Both the position numbers and the translations under genes were made by a program. Below are positions 25,741-35,337 of a stretch of 64,000 bases of DNA, in pieces (within the stretch, counting starts at the first letter, position 1; every line of letters begins with the position of its first letter). The DNA comes from Qipengyuania sp. SS22 (GTDB lineage: Bacteria; Pseudomonadota; Alphaproteobacteria; Sphingomonadales; Sphingomonadaceae). The notes beneath the pieces were generated by a model. That model was not told the DNA's origin and did no database searches. It worked only from the letters and a program-made list of their open reading frames with translations. The stretch lies in NCBI RefSeq assembly GCF_025736935.1, contig NZ_CP107048.1:1240001-1304000 (forward strand), written 5' to 3'.

Positions 25741-26286
25741 ATGTCCCATCGCCTCTTCGTCGGTATCCGGCCCCCTCCCCCGATCCGCGATGCGCTGATC
25801 GACCTGATGGAAGGTGTCGATAACGCCCGCTGGCAGGACGACGACCAACTGCACCTGACCCTGCGCTATGTCGGCGTGGTCGATACCCATGCGGCGGATG
25901 AACTGTCCGAACGGCTGCGTGCTGCCAGTGGTCCCGCATTCGACCTGACGATAGTCGGGACGGGAGCGTTCGAACGCAAAGGGGTTGCGCATACGCTGTG
26001 GGCCGGGATCGCGCCGTCGATCGAACTGACCCGGTTCCAGCAGCGCGTGGAACGCATCTGCATTGCCGCGGGACACGAGCCCGAACACCGGAAATACCAC
26101 CCGCATATCACGTTGGCGCGCACCAACCGCGGCACCGCGCCGCTTGCCCCGTTGCTCGCACGGACGGCGGACCTGCGGCTGGGCCCGTGGACTGCGGATT
26201 CGTATATTCTGTACGAAAGTTTCCTGCGACCCGAAGGTTCAGTCTATGAGCCGGTAGTCCGCTATCCCTTGGTTCCCGATCCATGA
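25741..26286 (+). CDS. thpR: RNA 2',3'-cyclic phosphodiesterase
   Basis: A 181-residue member of the 2H phosphoesterase family with both HxTx motifs, HLTLRYVG (His38, Thr40) and HITLART (His122, Thr124), and the opening RLFVGIRPP typical of ThpR/LigT. It opens 2',3'-cyclic phosphates on RNA ends. Its stop overlaps the start of the next gene (ATGA). An imperfect hairpin (25635-25654) lies between it and the lysozyme gene. Confidence 0.93.
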   Translation: MSHRLFVGIRPPPPIRDALIDLMEGVDNARWQDDDQLHLTLRYVGVVDTHAADELSERLRAASGPAFDLTIVGTGAFERKGVAHTLWAGIAPSIELTRFQQRVERICIAAGHEPEHRKYHPHITLARTNRGTAPLAPLLARTADLRLGPWTADSYILYESFLRPEGSVYEPVVRYPLVPDP

Positions 26287-26909
26287 CGCGCACCGCCCTC
26301 TCCCTGCTATCGACCCTGACGCTGGCGTTTGGCGGCTGTTCGCCCGCGGATGCGCCCGCTGGCGAGGATGCGCCCGCACTGGCGAGCGACCCTGCCTCCC
26401 CCGACGATTGCCTGCTGCTGGTCTGGTCGAGCCAGGAAGAACGGCATGCGCAATTCGACCGCACGCACGACTTCGTCGATGGCGGGGCGATCTCCTGCGC
26501 GACGGGAACCAGCGCCAGCCAGTTCGACGCCGCGATTGCAGCGCTACGCGATGCTGCCAGCAGCGGAAACAAGCGCCGGATGCTCGAGGAGATCGGGCTC
26601 CCGCTGCTGTATATCGATGCCGCGGGAAACCGCCGCGAAATCGAGGATCGCGGCGAGGTCGAGGCGGTATTCGACGAGATTTTCGATCCCGCGATGATCG
26701 CATTGCTGCAGCGACTGGACCTATCGCAGATGAGCGTGGCGAAGGACCAGGGCGGGTTCTTCACCCTCGGCGCCGTCTGGCTGGTGGTCGACCGGGATGG
26801 CGGGCGTCCGCGGCTGATGACGGTCAATCGCCAGGCGCTCGACGAAGCGCTGGAGATCGCGCGCGACCAGGCCGAGCGGAACCAGGGCGACCGCGTTCCG
26901 TTCGATTAA
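26283..26909 (+). CDS. Hypothetical lipoprotein
   Basis: A 208-residue protein with a lipoprotein signal peptide (LSLLSTLTLAFGGC, lipid on Cys19) and an Ala/Asp/Pro-rich linker. The mature part is mostly helical and acidic, with no recognised domain; GGFFTLGAVWLVVDRDGGRPRLM looks like a strand pair. It is translationally coupled to thpR by a four-base overlap, but the cellular compartments differ, so a shared function is doubtful. Confidence 0.7.
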   Translation: MTRTALSLLSTLTLAFGGCSPADAPAGEDAPALASDPASPDDCLLLVWSSQEERHAQFDRTHDFVDGGAISCATGTSASQFDAAIAALRDAASSGNKRRMLEEIGLPLLYIDAAGNRREIEDRGEVEAVFDEIFDPAMIALLQRLDLSQMSVAKDQGGFFTLGAVWLVVDRDGGRPRLMTVNRQALDEALEIARDQAERNQGDRVPFD

Positions 26910-26985
26910 TGTAGGAGCAGCGCCGACCGGCGACGTTTGCGCGCTTGCGCGCGGTCGCGAAGCGGTCCTATCGCACTCCCATGAT

Positions 26986-26997
26986 CGCAATATTGCG
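26986..26997. promoter_or_regulatory. 12-base palindrome CGCAATATTGCG, second copy
   Basis: Exact repeat of the core of the palindrome at 9787-9800, here 44 bases before the M3 peptidase start. The position suits an operator overlapping or just downstream of the promoter. Confidence 0.45.
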
Positions 26998-27041
26998 CCG
27001 GGCATCCGTCCGGCGTTTCATATCATCCTGAGGGGACAAGC

Positions 27042-29285
27042 ATGAAGGCCCAGATTCTGGCCACCGTCGCAACCGCAGCATTGCTCGCCGGTTGCACCAC
27101 CGCATATGGGGAAGACCTCGACACCATGGCCACACCCAGCGCCGACGCCGCCGCCATTCCGACCGGCACGGGCTATTTCGCCGCAGACAGCATGCTGCCG
27201 TTCAAGACGCCCGATTTTTCGAAGATCTCCGAAGACGATTACATCCCCGCTTTCGAGCAGGGCATGGCGATCCAGAAGGCCGAAATCCAGGCGATCATCG
27301 ACAATCCCGCCCCGCCGACGATGGACAACACCATCGTCGCGCTGGAAAAATCGGGCCGGATGCTCGGCCGCGTGGCGCGCGTGTTCTTCGCCGTGACCGG
27401 GTCGAACACCACCGATCGGCTCGACGAGATCAACACCGAAATCAGCCCCAAGCTGACGGCGCATGGCGATTCGATCGTGCTCAACCCCGAGCTCTTCGCG
27501 CGCGTGAAGGCGGTGTATGACAACCGCGCCGCGATGACGATGACGCCCGAAGACGCGACACTGCTCGAAGACACTTATGACGGCATGGTCCACGCCGGCG
27601 CGCTGCTGACCGAAGCACAGCGTACGCGGGTCAAGGAAATCAATTCCGAACTGTCCGAAATCACCACTGAATTCGGCCAGCAGGCCCGTGCCGCGATGGC
27701 CGACCAGCCGGTCGTCTTCGACAGCCGCGACGATCTCGCGGGACTGTCCGAATCCGACATCAAGGCCGCCGCCGACCTGGCTGCCGAAAAGGGCTTCGAG
27801 GGCAAATACGCCATCGCGCTGCAGAACACGACGCAGCAGCCGCTGCTGCCGAGCATGACCAACCGTGCCGCGCGTGAGAAGCTGTTCAAGGCGAGCTACA
27901 ACCGCGCCAACGGCACCACCGACATCGACACGCGTCCGCTGGTGGCCAAGACCGCCGCGCTGCGCGCCGAGAAGGCGGCGCTGTTCGGCGAAGCCGATTG
28001 GGCGAGCTACGCCATGTGGGACCGGATGGCGGAAAAGCCCGCCACCGCGCTCGGTTTCATGGAGCGCATGGTCCCCGCCCTCGCCGCCACGCAGCGGCGC
28101 GAAGCGGCCATGCTCAACGAAGCGATCGCGTCGGACGGCGGCGATTTCGAAGTCCAGCCGTGGGACTGGTATCGCTATGCCAACAAGGTCAAGGCGGAAC
28201 GCTACGACCTCGATGAAGATGCGGTGGCCGAGTATTTCCAGCTTGAGACGGTGCTCGAAGACGGTGTCTTCTACGCTGCCAACAAGCTCTACGGGCTCGA
28301 TTTCAAGCGCCGCACCGACCTGCCGGTCTATCACCCCGACGTCTGGACCTACACCGTCTACGACCGCGACGGCAGCGAACTGGGCCTGTTCTATTTCGAC
28401 CCGTTCCAGCGCGAATCCAAGCGCGGCGGTGCGTGGATGAGCAACTTCGTCGATCAGAGCGATCTGTGGGGCACCAAGCCGGTGATCTACAACGTGCTCA
28501 ACATTCCCAAGGCTCCTGCGGGCGAAACCCAGCTGGTCAGCTTCGACAACGTCAACACGCTGTTTCACGAATTTGGCCATGCGCTGCACGGCTTCTTCGC
28601 CGACCAGCGGTATGAAAGCCTGTCGGGCACTGCGGTTGCGCGCGATTTCGTGGAGTATCCGAGCCAGGTCAACGAAATGTGGGCGACCTATCCCGAAGTA
28701 CTGTCGAACTACGCCAAGCACTACAAGACCGGCGAAACCATCCCGGCTGAAATGATCGAGAAGCTCGAGGCCGCATCGCAGTTCAACCAGGGCTATGATT
28801 TCGGCGAAGTCGTCGAAGCCGCCCTGCTCGACATGAAGTGGGCGGCGCTGTCGAAGGAAGAAGCAGCAGCGATCGACACGCCGGCCGAAGTCAGCCAGTT
28901 CGAGCGCCAGTCGCTGGAACAGCTGGGGCTGGAAATCGACCTCGTCCCGCCGCGCTATCGGACGACCTATTTCAACCACATCTTCAGCTCGCCCAGCGGG
29001 TATAGCGCTGGCTATTACAGCTATCTGTGGACCGAAATGCTCGACCGCGACAGCCGCAAGTGGTTCATGGACAATGGCGGCCTGACGCGCGCCAATGGCG
29101 ACCACTATCGCAAGACCGTGCTCAGCACGGGCGGGACGATGGATTATTTCGAGATGTTCCGGAACTTCGCCGGGCGCGAACCCGACGTGACTCCGATGCT
29201 CGAAGCGCGCGGCCTCATCGCGGGCGATGAAGCGGCGGACAGCGAAGTCTCCGACGGCGCGCTGCCGACGCAGACCACGCCGTAA
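27042..29285 (+). CDS. M3 family zinc metallopeptidase (Dcp-like), lipoprotein
   Basis: A 747-residue peptidyl-dipeptidase-like enzyme. The signal peptide ends in a lipobox (ATAALLAGC), so it is likely lipid-anchored in the periplasm, unlike cytoplasmic E. coli Dcp. The catalytic motif is LFHEFGHALHGFF (His509, Glu510, His513), with the usual downstream EYPSQVNEMWATYP and the C-terminal HIFSSPSGYSAGYYSYLWTEM region that binds substrate. It probably trims dipeptides from imported oligopeptides. The stop is adjacent to the convergent btuD stop. Confidence 0.95.
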   Translation: MKAQILATVATAALLAGCTTAYGEDLDTMATPSADAAAIPTGTGYFAADSMLPFKTPDFSKISEDDYIPAFEQGMAIQKAEIQAIIDNPAPPTMDNTIVALEKSGRMLGRVARVFFAVTGSNTTDRLDEINTEISPKLTAHGDSIVLNPELFARVKAVYDNRAAMTMTPEDATLLEDTYDGMVHAGALLTEAQRTRVKEINSELSEITTEFGQQARAAMADQPVVFDSRDDLAGLSESDIKAAADLAAEKGFEGKYAIALQNTTQQPLLPSMTNRAAREKLFKASYNRANGTTDIDTRPLVAKTAALRAEKAALFGEADWASYAMWDRMAEKPATALGFMERMVPALAATQRREAAMLNEAIASDGGDFEVQPWDWYRYANKVKAERYDLDEDAVAEYFQLETVLEDGVFYAANKLYGLDFKRRTDLPVYHPDVWTYTVYDRDGSELGLFYFDPFQRESKRGGAWMSNFVDQSDLWGTKPVIYNVLNIPKAPAGETQLVSFDNVNTLFHEFGHALHGFFADQRYESLSGTAVARDFVEYPSQVNEMWATYPEVLSNYAKHYKTGETIPAEMIEKLEAASQFNQGYDFGEVVEAALLDMKWAALSKEEAAAIDTPAEVSQFERQSLEQLGLEIDLVPPRYRTTYFNHIFSSPSGYSAGYYSYLWTEMLDRDSRKWFMDNGGLTRANGDHYRKTVLSTGGTMDYFEMFRNFAGREPDVTPMLEARGLIAGDEAADSEVSDGALPTQTTP

Positions 29286-30014
29286 TCAGGCGCTGACCAG
29301 GGCCCGGTGGCGCGGTTCGCCGATCCACCGGGCCGGGACTTTCCAGACGCGCTCGATCACTTGCTGGTCGAGCGCGTCTTCGCATCTGCCATCGGCGGCG
29401 ACCCGCCCCTGATCGAGCACGACGACCCGGTCGGCATGGTTCATCGCGTGGGCGAGATCATGCAGCACGAGGACCACGCCCGCGCCGCCAGCGGCAGCGG
29501 CGCGCAAATGGCGCAGCAAGGCGAGCTGGTGCGCGATATCGAGCGCGGCGAGCGGTTCGTCGGCGAGGATCCAGCGCGGCTCCCCCGCCAGCACGCGCGC
29601 GAGCAGGACGCGCGCGGTCTCGCCGCCCGAAAGCGTCTGCGCGCGGCGGTCTGCGAGTGGGGCGATATCGAGCGCCTCGAGCGCGGCATCGACTGGCGCG
29701 GCCAGCCGGTCGCCATGCGCGAGGCGGCCCAGTTCGACCACGCTGCGCACAGGCACATCCCATGCGATTTCATGTGCTTGCGGGAGATAGCCGAGGGCCC
29801 GTGCGCGCTCGCGCCGGGGCATGGCATGGACCTGCTCCGCATCGAGCAGCACAGCTCCGTCATCGACGGGTAGCAGTCCCGCCAGCGCTTCGAGCAGGCT
29901 CGACTTGCCCGCCCCATTGGGACCGCAGATGGCGGTTATCGTACCCGGTTCGAGCACGAGCGAGACGCCATAGAGCCGGTCGGCGATGGTGACCTGTGCC
30001 GCGGCCAGCCTCAT
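29286..30014 (-). CDS. btuD: Cobalamin ABC transporter, ATP-binding protein
   Basis: A 242-residue ABC ATPase: Walker A CGPNGAGKSS, Q-loop LPQAHEIAW, signature LSGGETARVLLARVL and Walker B WILADEPLAALD, as in FecE/BtuD-type siderophore and vitamin B12 importers. It is the last gene of a four-gene operon; its ATG overlaps the permease stop by four bases. The frame stays open far upstream, but that part is read in another frame by btuC. B12 specificity rests on the riboswitch and the operon, not on this protein alone. Confidence 0.9.
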   Translation of the reverse strand: MRLAAAQVTIADRLYGVSLVLEPGTITAICGPNGAGKSSLLEALAGLLPVDDGAVLLDAEQVHAMPRRERARALGYLPQAHEIAWDVPVRSVVELGRLAHGDRLAAPVDAALEALDIAPLADRRAQTLSGGETARVLLARVLAGEPRWILADEPLAALDIAHQLALLRHLRAAAAGGAGVVLVLHDLAHAMNHADRVVVLDQGRVAADGRCEDALDQQVIERVWKVPARWIGEPRHRALVSA

Positions 30015-30964
30015 GCCAGCCCCCGGCGCATACGCAGCAGCAGCCACAGGAAGAACGGCGCGCCAAGCAGGCTGAGCGCAATGCCCAGCCGCAATTCGGT
30101 AACCAGCGGCAGCACCCGCACCGCGCTGTCGGCCACGAGCACCAGCAGCGCCCCGGCCAGCGCGCTCGGCACGATCAATTGCGAGGGCCGCCGGTCGGTC
30201 AGCGGGCGCACCAGATGCGGGACGATCAGCCCGACGAAGCCGATGATGCCCGCCACCGCCACGCTCGCCCCCACGGTCAATCCGACTCCTGCAATCAGCA
30301 GCCACAGCAGGCGGTGCGTATCGACACCCAGCGAACGCGCCACCGGTTCGCCCAGCATCAGCGCATCGAGCGACCGGCCGCTGCGCCACAGCACTGCCAC
30401 GCCCAGAGCGACCAGCGGGGCGGCGAGCCAAACTTCACGCCAGCTGCGGTCGGTCAGCGCGCCGTTGAGCCACATGACGATCTCGCTCATCGCGAAAGCA
30501 TTGGGCGCCATGCTGATCGCCAGCGCGGTCAGCGCCCCGGCGAGGCTCGCCACCATCAGCCCGGCAAGCGTGAACAGCGCAATCCCGCCGGTGCGGCCGG
30601 CGATTGCGGCGAGCAGTCCCATCGCCCCGCCCGCGCCGATCAGCGCGAACAGCGGCAGCAACCAGGGCGAGATGGCATAGCCGAACCACAGTGCGGCAAC
30701 CGCGCCCAGCGCCGCGCCCGGGGCAATGCCGAACAGTCCGGGATCAGCCAGCGGATTGCGCAGATAGCCCTGCATCGCCGCTCCGCTCGCGCCCAGACCC
30801 GCGCCGACGACAATCGCCAGCAGCGCGCGTGGCAGCCGCAGTTCGGCGAGGATCAGCGAGGCATTGGGCGTGCTCGCCGGATCGAGCCAGACGCGCCCGG
30901 CCAGCAGCGACAGCGGCAGCGCGAGTACGAGCAGCGCACCGAACAGCAGCGTGGCGCGGTTCAT
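30011..30964 (-). CDS. btuC: Cobalamin ABC transporter, permease
   Basis: A 317-residue FecCD/BtuC-type permease with about ten transmembrane helices. Typical sequences are LRLPRALLAIVVGAGLGASG, MQGYLRNPLADPGLFGI and IIGFVGLIVPHLVRPL. It forms the inner-membrane channel with BtuD. ATG 30964 overlaps the btuF stop, and its own stop overlaps the btuD start. Confidence 0.93.
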   Translation of the reverse strand: MNRATLLFGALLVLALPLSLLAGRVWLDPASTPNASLILAELRLPRALLAIVVGAGLGASGAAMQGYLRNPLADPGLFGIAPGAALGAVAALWFGYAISPWLLPLFALIGAGGAMGLLAAIAGRTGGIALFTLAGLMVASLAGALTALAISMAPNAFAMSEIVMWLNGALTDRSWREVWLAAPLVALGVAVLWRSGRSLDALMLGEPVARSLGVDTHRLLWLLIAGVGLTVGASVAVAGIIGFVGLIVPHLVRPLTDRRPSQLIVPSALAGALLVLVADSAVRVLPLVTELRLGIALSLLGAPFFLWLLLRMRRGLA

Positions 30965-31776
30965 GATGCACGCTGCCGGATCGCGGCCAGCCGTTCGGCT
31001 GCGCGGATGATCGTAGGGCCGCCGCAATAGAGCAGACTGGTATCGAATTGCTCGCGCCGCATCTGCGGCAGCGCGTCGAGCACCGGATGGCGCTGGCCGA
31101 CTGCACCGCCTGCTACCAGCAGCACTTCGGGCGGCGCGGCGACGACCTCCTCCAGCGACACGAAATCGGCCTGCGCAAGCCCGCGTGCGGGAGCGACATT
31201 GGCGAAGCCGGTCCGCGCGAGCAAATCGCTCACCAGCGCCTGTTCGCCCGCGACGATACCGCCGGGCTGCCACAGCAGCGCCTCGACCCGTTCGCCACCT
31301 GTCGGGGCCGCAGCGGCAAGCGCCGCCTCGATCCGCGCGACCAGCTGTTCGCCTGCCGCGGAATCACCCGCCAGCGCCGCCAATTCGCGCACCTGCGCCG
31401 CGCTGTCATCGACATCGCTGGCGATGCCGAAGGTCGCCACTTCGATGTCCAGCGCATCGAGCGAGGCGCGCGTCGCCGGGGCGAGGAAACTGCCTGCAAC
31501 CACCAGATCGGGATCGAGCGCGAGCACTTCCTCCACCGTCCCGCCGGTTGCACGGAACCGCGCCGCCATGGCGGGCTCCATCGAACTGGCGCGCGGATCC
31601 TTGCTGTAATGCGAGATCGCCAGCAATTGCCCCGGTGCGGCGATCTCCGCGAGGATCGCATCGGTACAGGGATTGAGGCTGACGATCGTCGGGCGGCCGT
31701 CCGGCGGCGGCGCTTCGGCCCTGCCGCCCGCGCAAGCGGCGAGCAGCAGGACCGAGGCGACAAACAGCGGTTTCAC
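30961..31776 (-). CDS. btuF: Cobalamin-binding lipoprotein/periplasmic protein
   Basis: A 271-residue class III substrate-binding protein. GTG 31776 starts a lipoprotein signal (KPLFVASVLLLAAC, lipid on Cys15) followed by TIVSLNPCTDAILAEIA, the common BtuF/FepB opening, EVLALDPDLVVAGSFLAP, and EVLLVAGG further on. It should hand the ligand to BtuC/BtuD. The GTG overlaps the receptor stop (GTGA). It could also act on another corrinoid or a siderophore, but the upstream riboswitch argues for B12. Confidence 0.88.
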   Translation of the reverse strand: MKPLFVASVLLLAACAGGRAEAPPPDGRPTIVSLNPCTDAILAEIAAPGQLLAISHYSKDPRASSMEPAMAARFRATGGTVEEVLALDPDLVVAGSFLAPATRASLDALDIEVATFGIASDVDDSAAQVRELAALAGDSAAGEQLVARIEAALAAAAPTGGERVEALLWQPGGIVAGEQALVSDLLARTGFANVAPARGLAQADFVSLEEVVAAPPEVLLVAGGAVGQRHPVLDALPQMRREQFDTSLLYCGGPTIIRAAERLAAIRQRAS

Positions 31777-33689
31777 ATCCGCGCCCTGATCCCGCCGAAG
31801 ACACCGCGTCCGGCGGAGCCATATCCGGCGACCGTCTGGTAGTCGGTGTCGAAGACATTCTCGACCCTGCCGAACAGCTCCAGATTGTCGCCCACGCCGA
31901 AGGATGCCCGCACGTCGAGCAGTTCGTAACCGTCGATCCGGTTGGTGTTCGCGCCATTGTCCCAGCTGGGTCCGACGATCCGCAGGTCCGCCCCCAGCGC
32001 GAGGCCGAAGCTGCTGGCCCAATCGGCATAAAGCGTGCCGAAATGATTGGGCCGCCGCGCCAGTTCGAGCCCGGAGGTGCGATCCTCCGCATCGACATAG
32101 GCATAGGTCCCCGCCAGCCGCAGACCGGGAGCAAGATCGACACCCGCCTCGGCCTCGATCCCCTGCGCGCGGGCGCGGGCGGTGTTGAGATAGACGCCCG
32201 AAGGCCGTTCGGCGGTAAAGCCGAAGCCGATCAGATTGTCGCTGTCGCGGCGGAAACCCGTCAGCGCGAGGTGCAGCCCCGAACCGCGCTGACCCTTCTC
32301 GACACCGAGATCGTAGCTGGTGCTTTCCTCGGGATCGAGCTGCGTGTTTCCGTAGAAGGACAGCAATTGGTAAAGCGTCGGTGCCTTGAAGCCCTCACCC
32401 ACGCTGGCGCGCAGCCGCCAGTCGCTGCCGAAGCCATAGCTGACATCGCCGCCAAAGCTGACATGCGTGCCGAACTGTTCGTGGTCGTCGACGCGCGCCC
32501 CGGCATGCGCGGCCAGCCGGCCCATCACCCAACCAAGCTGCGCATAGGCGCCGCTGATCTCGGTTTCGGCGGCAGCATCGAAGCTGGTTTCGAACGCGGT
32601 CCATTCGTGATCGCCGCCAAAGGCCAGCGCCAGCCCGCCCAGCAGGCGGTATTCGCCGCGCAGCGACAGGCGTTCCGAACTGCCGTCGCTGGCGAAGGTC
32701 TCCGCGCCTGCGCCATTGCGGTTGGCGCGCTCGGTGTCCGAGCGGCTGTAAGCCGCGCGCAGCGTCAGGTCGTTGCCGTAATAGGCCAGCCCGACATCGC
32801 CCCAATAGCGCGTGGTCTTCTGCGTATCGTCGGTATCCGCAAGCACGAAAGCAGGTGCGGGGAAACCGTCGATCTCGACCTCGCCCTCGGCAAAATTGCC
32901 ATGCGCGAACAGCTCGAGGCTCGGCGTCAGATTGACGAAGGCGCTGGTGCCAAGCGCGAATTGCTGCGAACCGTCGGCCTCGGTGCCCGAGGCGGCTGCC
33001 GAAAACCCGTCGGTTTCGTACCACGAGCCGGTCAGGCCGAAGAACACATCGTCATTGCCCGCGCCTGCGGCCGCGCTGGCGAAGAGCGTGTCGCGCGCGC
33101 CGAATTCGACGCTGCCGGCCAGACCGCGCTCGGTGCGGGTCGAGACATCGATGACGCCGCCCACGGCTTCCGAACCCCAGATGGTGCTGTTCGAGCCGCG
33201 CAGTACGTCAACCTTGCCCGCTGTGCCGAGCAACAGATTGCCGAAATCGAAGCCGCCCGACGGGCTGGCCTGGTCGGCCACGCGCACGCCATCGACCAGC
33301 ACGAGCAATTGGTCCGCATTCGCCCCGCGCACATTGACGCTGGTTACCGTGCCGATCCCGCCGCTGCGCGACAGCGACAGGCCGGGGACGCGGTTCAGCG
33401 CGCGCACCGGGTCGGCGCCCTGGAGGGTCTCGATCTCGGTGCGGTCGATGACGGTGACCGACTGGCCGGTATTGCGCAGATCGGTGCCGAGGCCATTGGC
33501 GGTGACAGTGATGACCGCCTCACCGGCGCGCGGCGCGGTGCCCGCACGGGGCGCGTCGGCAACGGTCGCTTGCTCGCTTCCGGCGTCCTGCCGTTCGACG
33601 ATCTCGGCCAGCGCCTGCTCGCTCGGGCTCTGCGCGTATGCCGCAGTGGGAATGGCCGAAGCCGTCAGGAAAAACAGATATTTGTACAC
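31773..33689 (-). CDS. btuB: TonB-dependent cobalamin receptor
   Basis: Outer-membrane receptor of about 638 residues. After a signal peptide (YKYLFFLTASAIPTAAYAQ) comes a TonB-box-like EAVITVTA, a plug domain (SVTVIDRTEIETLQGADPVR, VNVRGANADQLLVLVDGVRV, VDVLRGSNSTIWGSEAVGGV) and a 22-strand barrel ending in an aromatic-poor GGIRARM. GTG 33689 is placed four bases after AGGAGG; an ATG at 33704 lies upstream of that site and is less likely. The cobalamin riboswitch about 100 bases upstream strongly supports the btuB assignment. Confidence 0.9.
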   Translation of the reverse strand: MYKYLFFLTASAIPTAAYAQSPSEQALAEIVERQDAGSEQATVADAPRAGTAPRAGEAVITVTANGLGTDLRNTGQSVTVIDRTEIETLQGADPVRALNRVPGLSLSRSGGIGTVTSVNVRGANADQLLVLVDGVRVADQASPSGGFDFGNLLLGTAGKVDVLRGSNSTIWGSEAVGGVIDVSTRTERGLAGSVEFGARDTLFASAAAGAGNDDVFFGLTGSWYETDGFSAAASGTEADGSQQFALGTSAFVNLTPSLELFAHGNFAEGEVEIDGFPAPAFVLADTDDTQKTTRYWGDVGLAYYGNDLTLRAAYSRSDTERANRNGAGAETFASDGSSERLSLRGEYRLLGGLALAFGGDHEWTAFETSFDAAAETEISGAYAQLGWVMGRLAAHAGARVDDHEQFGTHVSFGGDVSYGFGSDWRLRASVGEGFKAPTLYQLLSFYGNTQLDPEESTSYDLGVEKGQRGSGLHLALTGFRRDSDNLIGFGFTAERPSGVYLNTARARAQGIEAEAGVDLAPGLRLAGTYAYVDAEDRTSGLELARRPNHFGTLYADWASSFGLALGADLRIVGPSWDNGANTNRIDGYELLDVRASFGVGDNLELFGRVENVFDTDYQTVAGYGSAGRGVFGGIRARM

Positions 33690-33794
33690 GTAACCTCCTA
33701 TCATAGACGAATCGCCGTCCATGACGGGAGGGAGCAGGATTGCTCCTTCCACGTTTGCCTACGATACACCCCGCCCGCGGCCGAACGACGGTCA

Positions 33795-33965
33795 TGGGCA
33801 GGTCTCCTGGCTCCCGGATCGACGCTTTCCCGCCGCCTTCCCGGACCAAGGCCCAGTGGCATGTGGCGGGATCGCTCCCCGGTCACAGTTGCGGGGGCAG
33901 CGGAGGGTTTGCACCTCCTTCCCTCTTCGGGCCTGCGCGAACAGGCCAACCCGTGACTCGGCCGC
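33795..33965 (-). promoter_or_regulatory. Cobalamin (AdoCbl) riboswitch
   Basis: On the minus strand the classic conserved blocks occur in order: GGTGCAAACCCTCC (33915-33902), CTGCCCCCGCAACTGT (33900-33885), GCCACTGGGC, GGGAAGGCGG and the B12 box GCCAGGAGACCTGCC (33811-33797). It lies in the leader of btuB and should turn off the uptake operon when adenosylcobalamin is bound. Confidence 0.96.
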
Positions 33966-34013
33966 CCGACTAACGCGCGATGCCGCAATGCACAAGACGA
34001 TCCTTCGTTAAGC

Positions 34014-34026
34014 ACTATCTGATAGT
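34014..34026. promoter_or_regulatory. Short palindrome ACTATCTGATAGT upstream of the riboswitch
   Basis: A 13-base palindrome with one central base, in an AT-rich patch (GATAGTTATATCG) that would be the promoter area of the btu operon on the minus strand. It could be an operator or simply part of the -10 region. Confidence 0.3.
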
Positions 34027-34130
34027 TATATCGCGAACGCACCTTACGTCCCGATGCGGGATGGTGCGCCCACCCGGCTAGGGATAAGGACCAGGCTGGG
34101 CTATTGCAGCGGAAGAAAGCAGGAAGCGAA

Positions 34131-35219
34131 TTGCGTCAATCGAAGGCCAGAGCGGACCGAAGCAGGCGCGCCCCGCGCGTCCCGTCCGCGCGCGCCAAAC
34201 GGTTCGAGGCGCGTCGCCGCAACCGGCGCAAGCTGGTCTCGCGCGGGGCGCTGCTAGCCGGAGCGATCGCGCTGCCGACGGTTGCTGCGCAGGGCGAATG
34301 GGCGGATCTGAAGAGCGCGATGGGGCTTACCGAAGAGCGCGTCGCCTTTGCCCCCATGCCGTTCGAAACCCCGGGTGAAAGTTTCCCCGGCTCGGCGTTC
34401 TATTATCTCGAGGATGCTCCGCGCCTCGCCATCGATGTGAGCGACCTGCGGCAAAGCGAGGGCACGTTCGAAACGGTCGAGTTTACCGAAAGCCACGGGG
34501 CGGGCGCAGCGGCGCAGGCATTCCGGCAGGCGGGCAGCGGGCTCGACAAGGCGCGCGCGCTGCAATGCCTGTCGATGGCGGTCTATTACGAGGCGGCCAG
34601 CGAGAGCTACGGCGGGCAGCAGGCGGTTGCGCAAGTGGTGCTCAACCGGGTCGCGCATCCGGCCTATCCCGCCAGTATCTGCGGCGTGGTGTTCCAGGGA
34701 TCGGAGCGCACGACCGGCTGCCAGTTCAGCTTTACCTGCGATGGATCGCTTGGCCGCACGCCCGCCCGCCGGGCCTGGGCGGTGGCACAGTCGGTTGCAC
34801 TGGCGGCGCTGGCGGGCGAAGTCTACCAGCCGATCGGGCTCGCGACGCATTACCACACCAATTACGTGAACCCCTATTGGGCGGCGAGCCTTGATTTCAT
34901 CGGCGCGATCGGCGCGCACCGATTTTATCGCTGGAAGGGTGGCGCGGGCACCGCGGGCGCGTTTACCGATGCCTATGCGGGCAGCGAGCCACTGGCTGCA
35001 CCCAATGTCCGGCGGGCGGAACTCGATGTGCCGGGTCCGGTGGCCCCTGCCCCGCCATCGAACGACACGATCAGCCTCGGCGCGGCTTCGACGGTCCCGG
35101 TAGGCGGGACGGGTGCAACGACTGCCGCCCCCGCGAGCACCAAGCTGCCGCAATCGGGGCGCGTGAAGGACGAATATGCCAATTCGGGCAAATGGATCAG
35201 CGAGCCGGGGCGGAAATAG
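34131..35219 (+). CDS. Cell wall hydrolase, SleB family
   Basis: A 362-residue protein with an Arg-rich N-terminus, a hydrophobic signal or anchor segment (RGALLAGAIALPTVAAQG), and a Hydrolase_2 (SleB/CwlJ) domain from about residue 140: QCLSMAVYYEAASESYGGQQ with the catalytic Glu, AVAQVVLNRVAHPAYPASIC, VVFQGSERTTGCQFSF and ATHYHTNYVNPYW. The C-terminal 80 residues are Pro/Ala/Thr-rich. The domain cleaves peptidoglycan glycan strands and in alphaproteobacteria serves general wall turnover, not spores. TTG 34131 with AGGAAG upstream is preferred; TTG 34104 is the alternative. Confidence 0.88.
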   Translation: MRQSKARADRSRRAPRVPSARAKRFEARRRNRRKLVSRGALLAGAIALPTVAAQGEWADLKSAMGLTEERVAFAPMPFETPGESFPGSAFYYLEDAPRLAIDVSDLRQSEGTFETVEFTESHGAGAAAQAFRQAGSGLDKARALQCLSMAVYYEAASESYGGQQAVAQVVLNRVAHPAYPASICGVVFQGSERTTGCQFSFTCDGSLGRTPARRAWAVAQSVALAALAGEVYQPIGLATHYHTNYVNPYWAASLDFIGAIGAHRFYRWKGGAGTAGAFTDAYAGSEPLAAPNVRRAELDVPGPVAPAPPSNDTISLGAASTVPVGGTGATTAAPASTKLPQSGRVKDEYANSGKWISEPGRK

Positions 35220-35337
35220 CCGCGTAGCTTGCGCGGAGGCGATCCTTTACGTCTTCACAACCATGCTGCGGAACCGAAGCTTAGCGGTGGCCGGGTAGGA
35301 CCGATTGATCCCCCAGCCGCTTCACAAGGACAGAGGC

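Noticed and set aside
30015-30431. Upstream extension of the btuD frame
   Set aside because: The extra residues are out-of-frame translation of btuC; the true start overlaps the btuC stop as ATGA.
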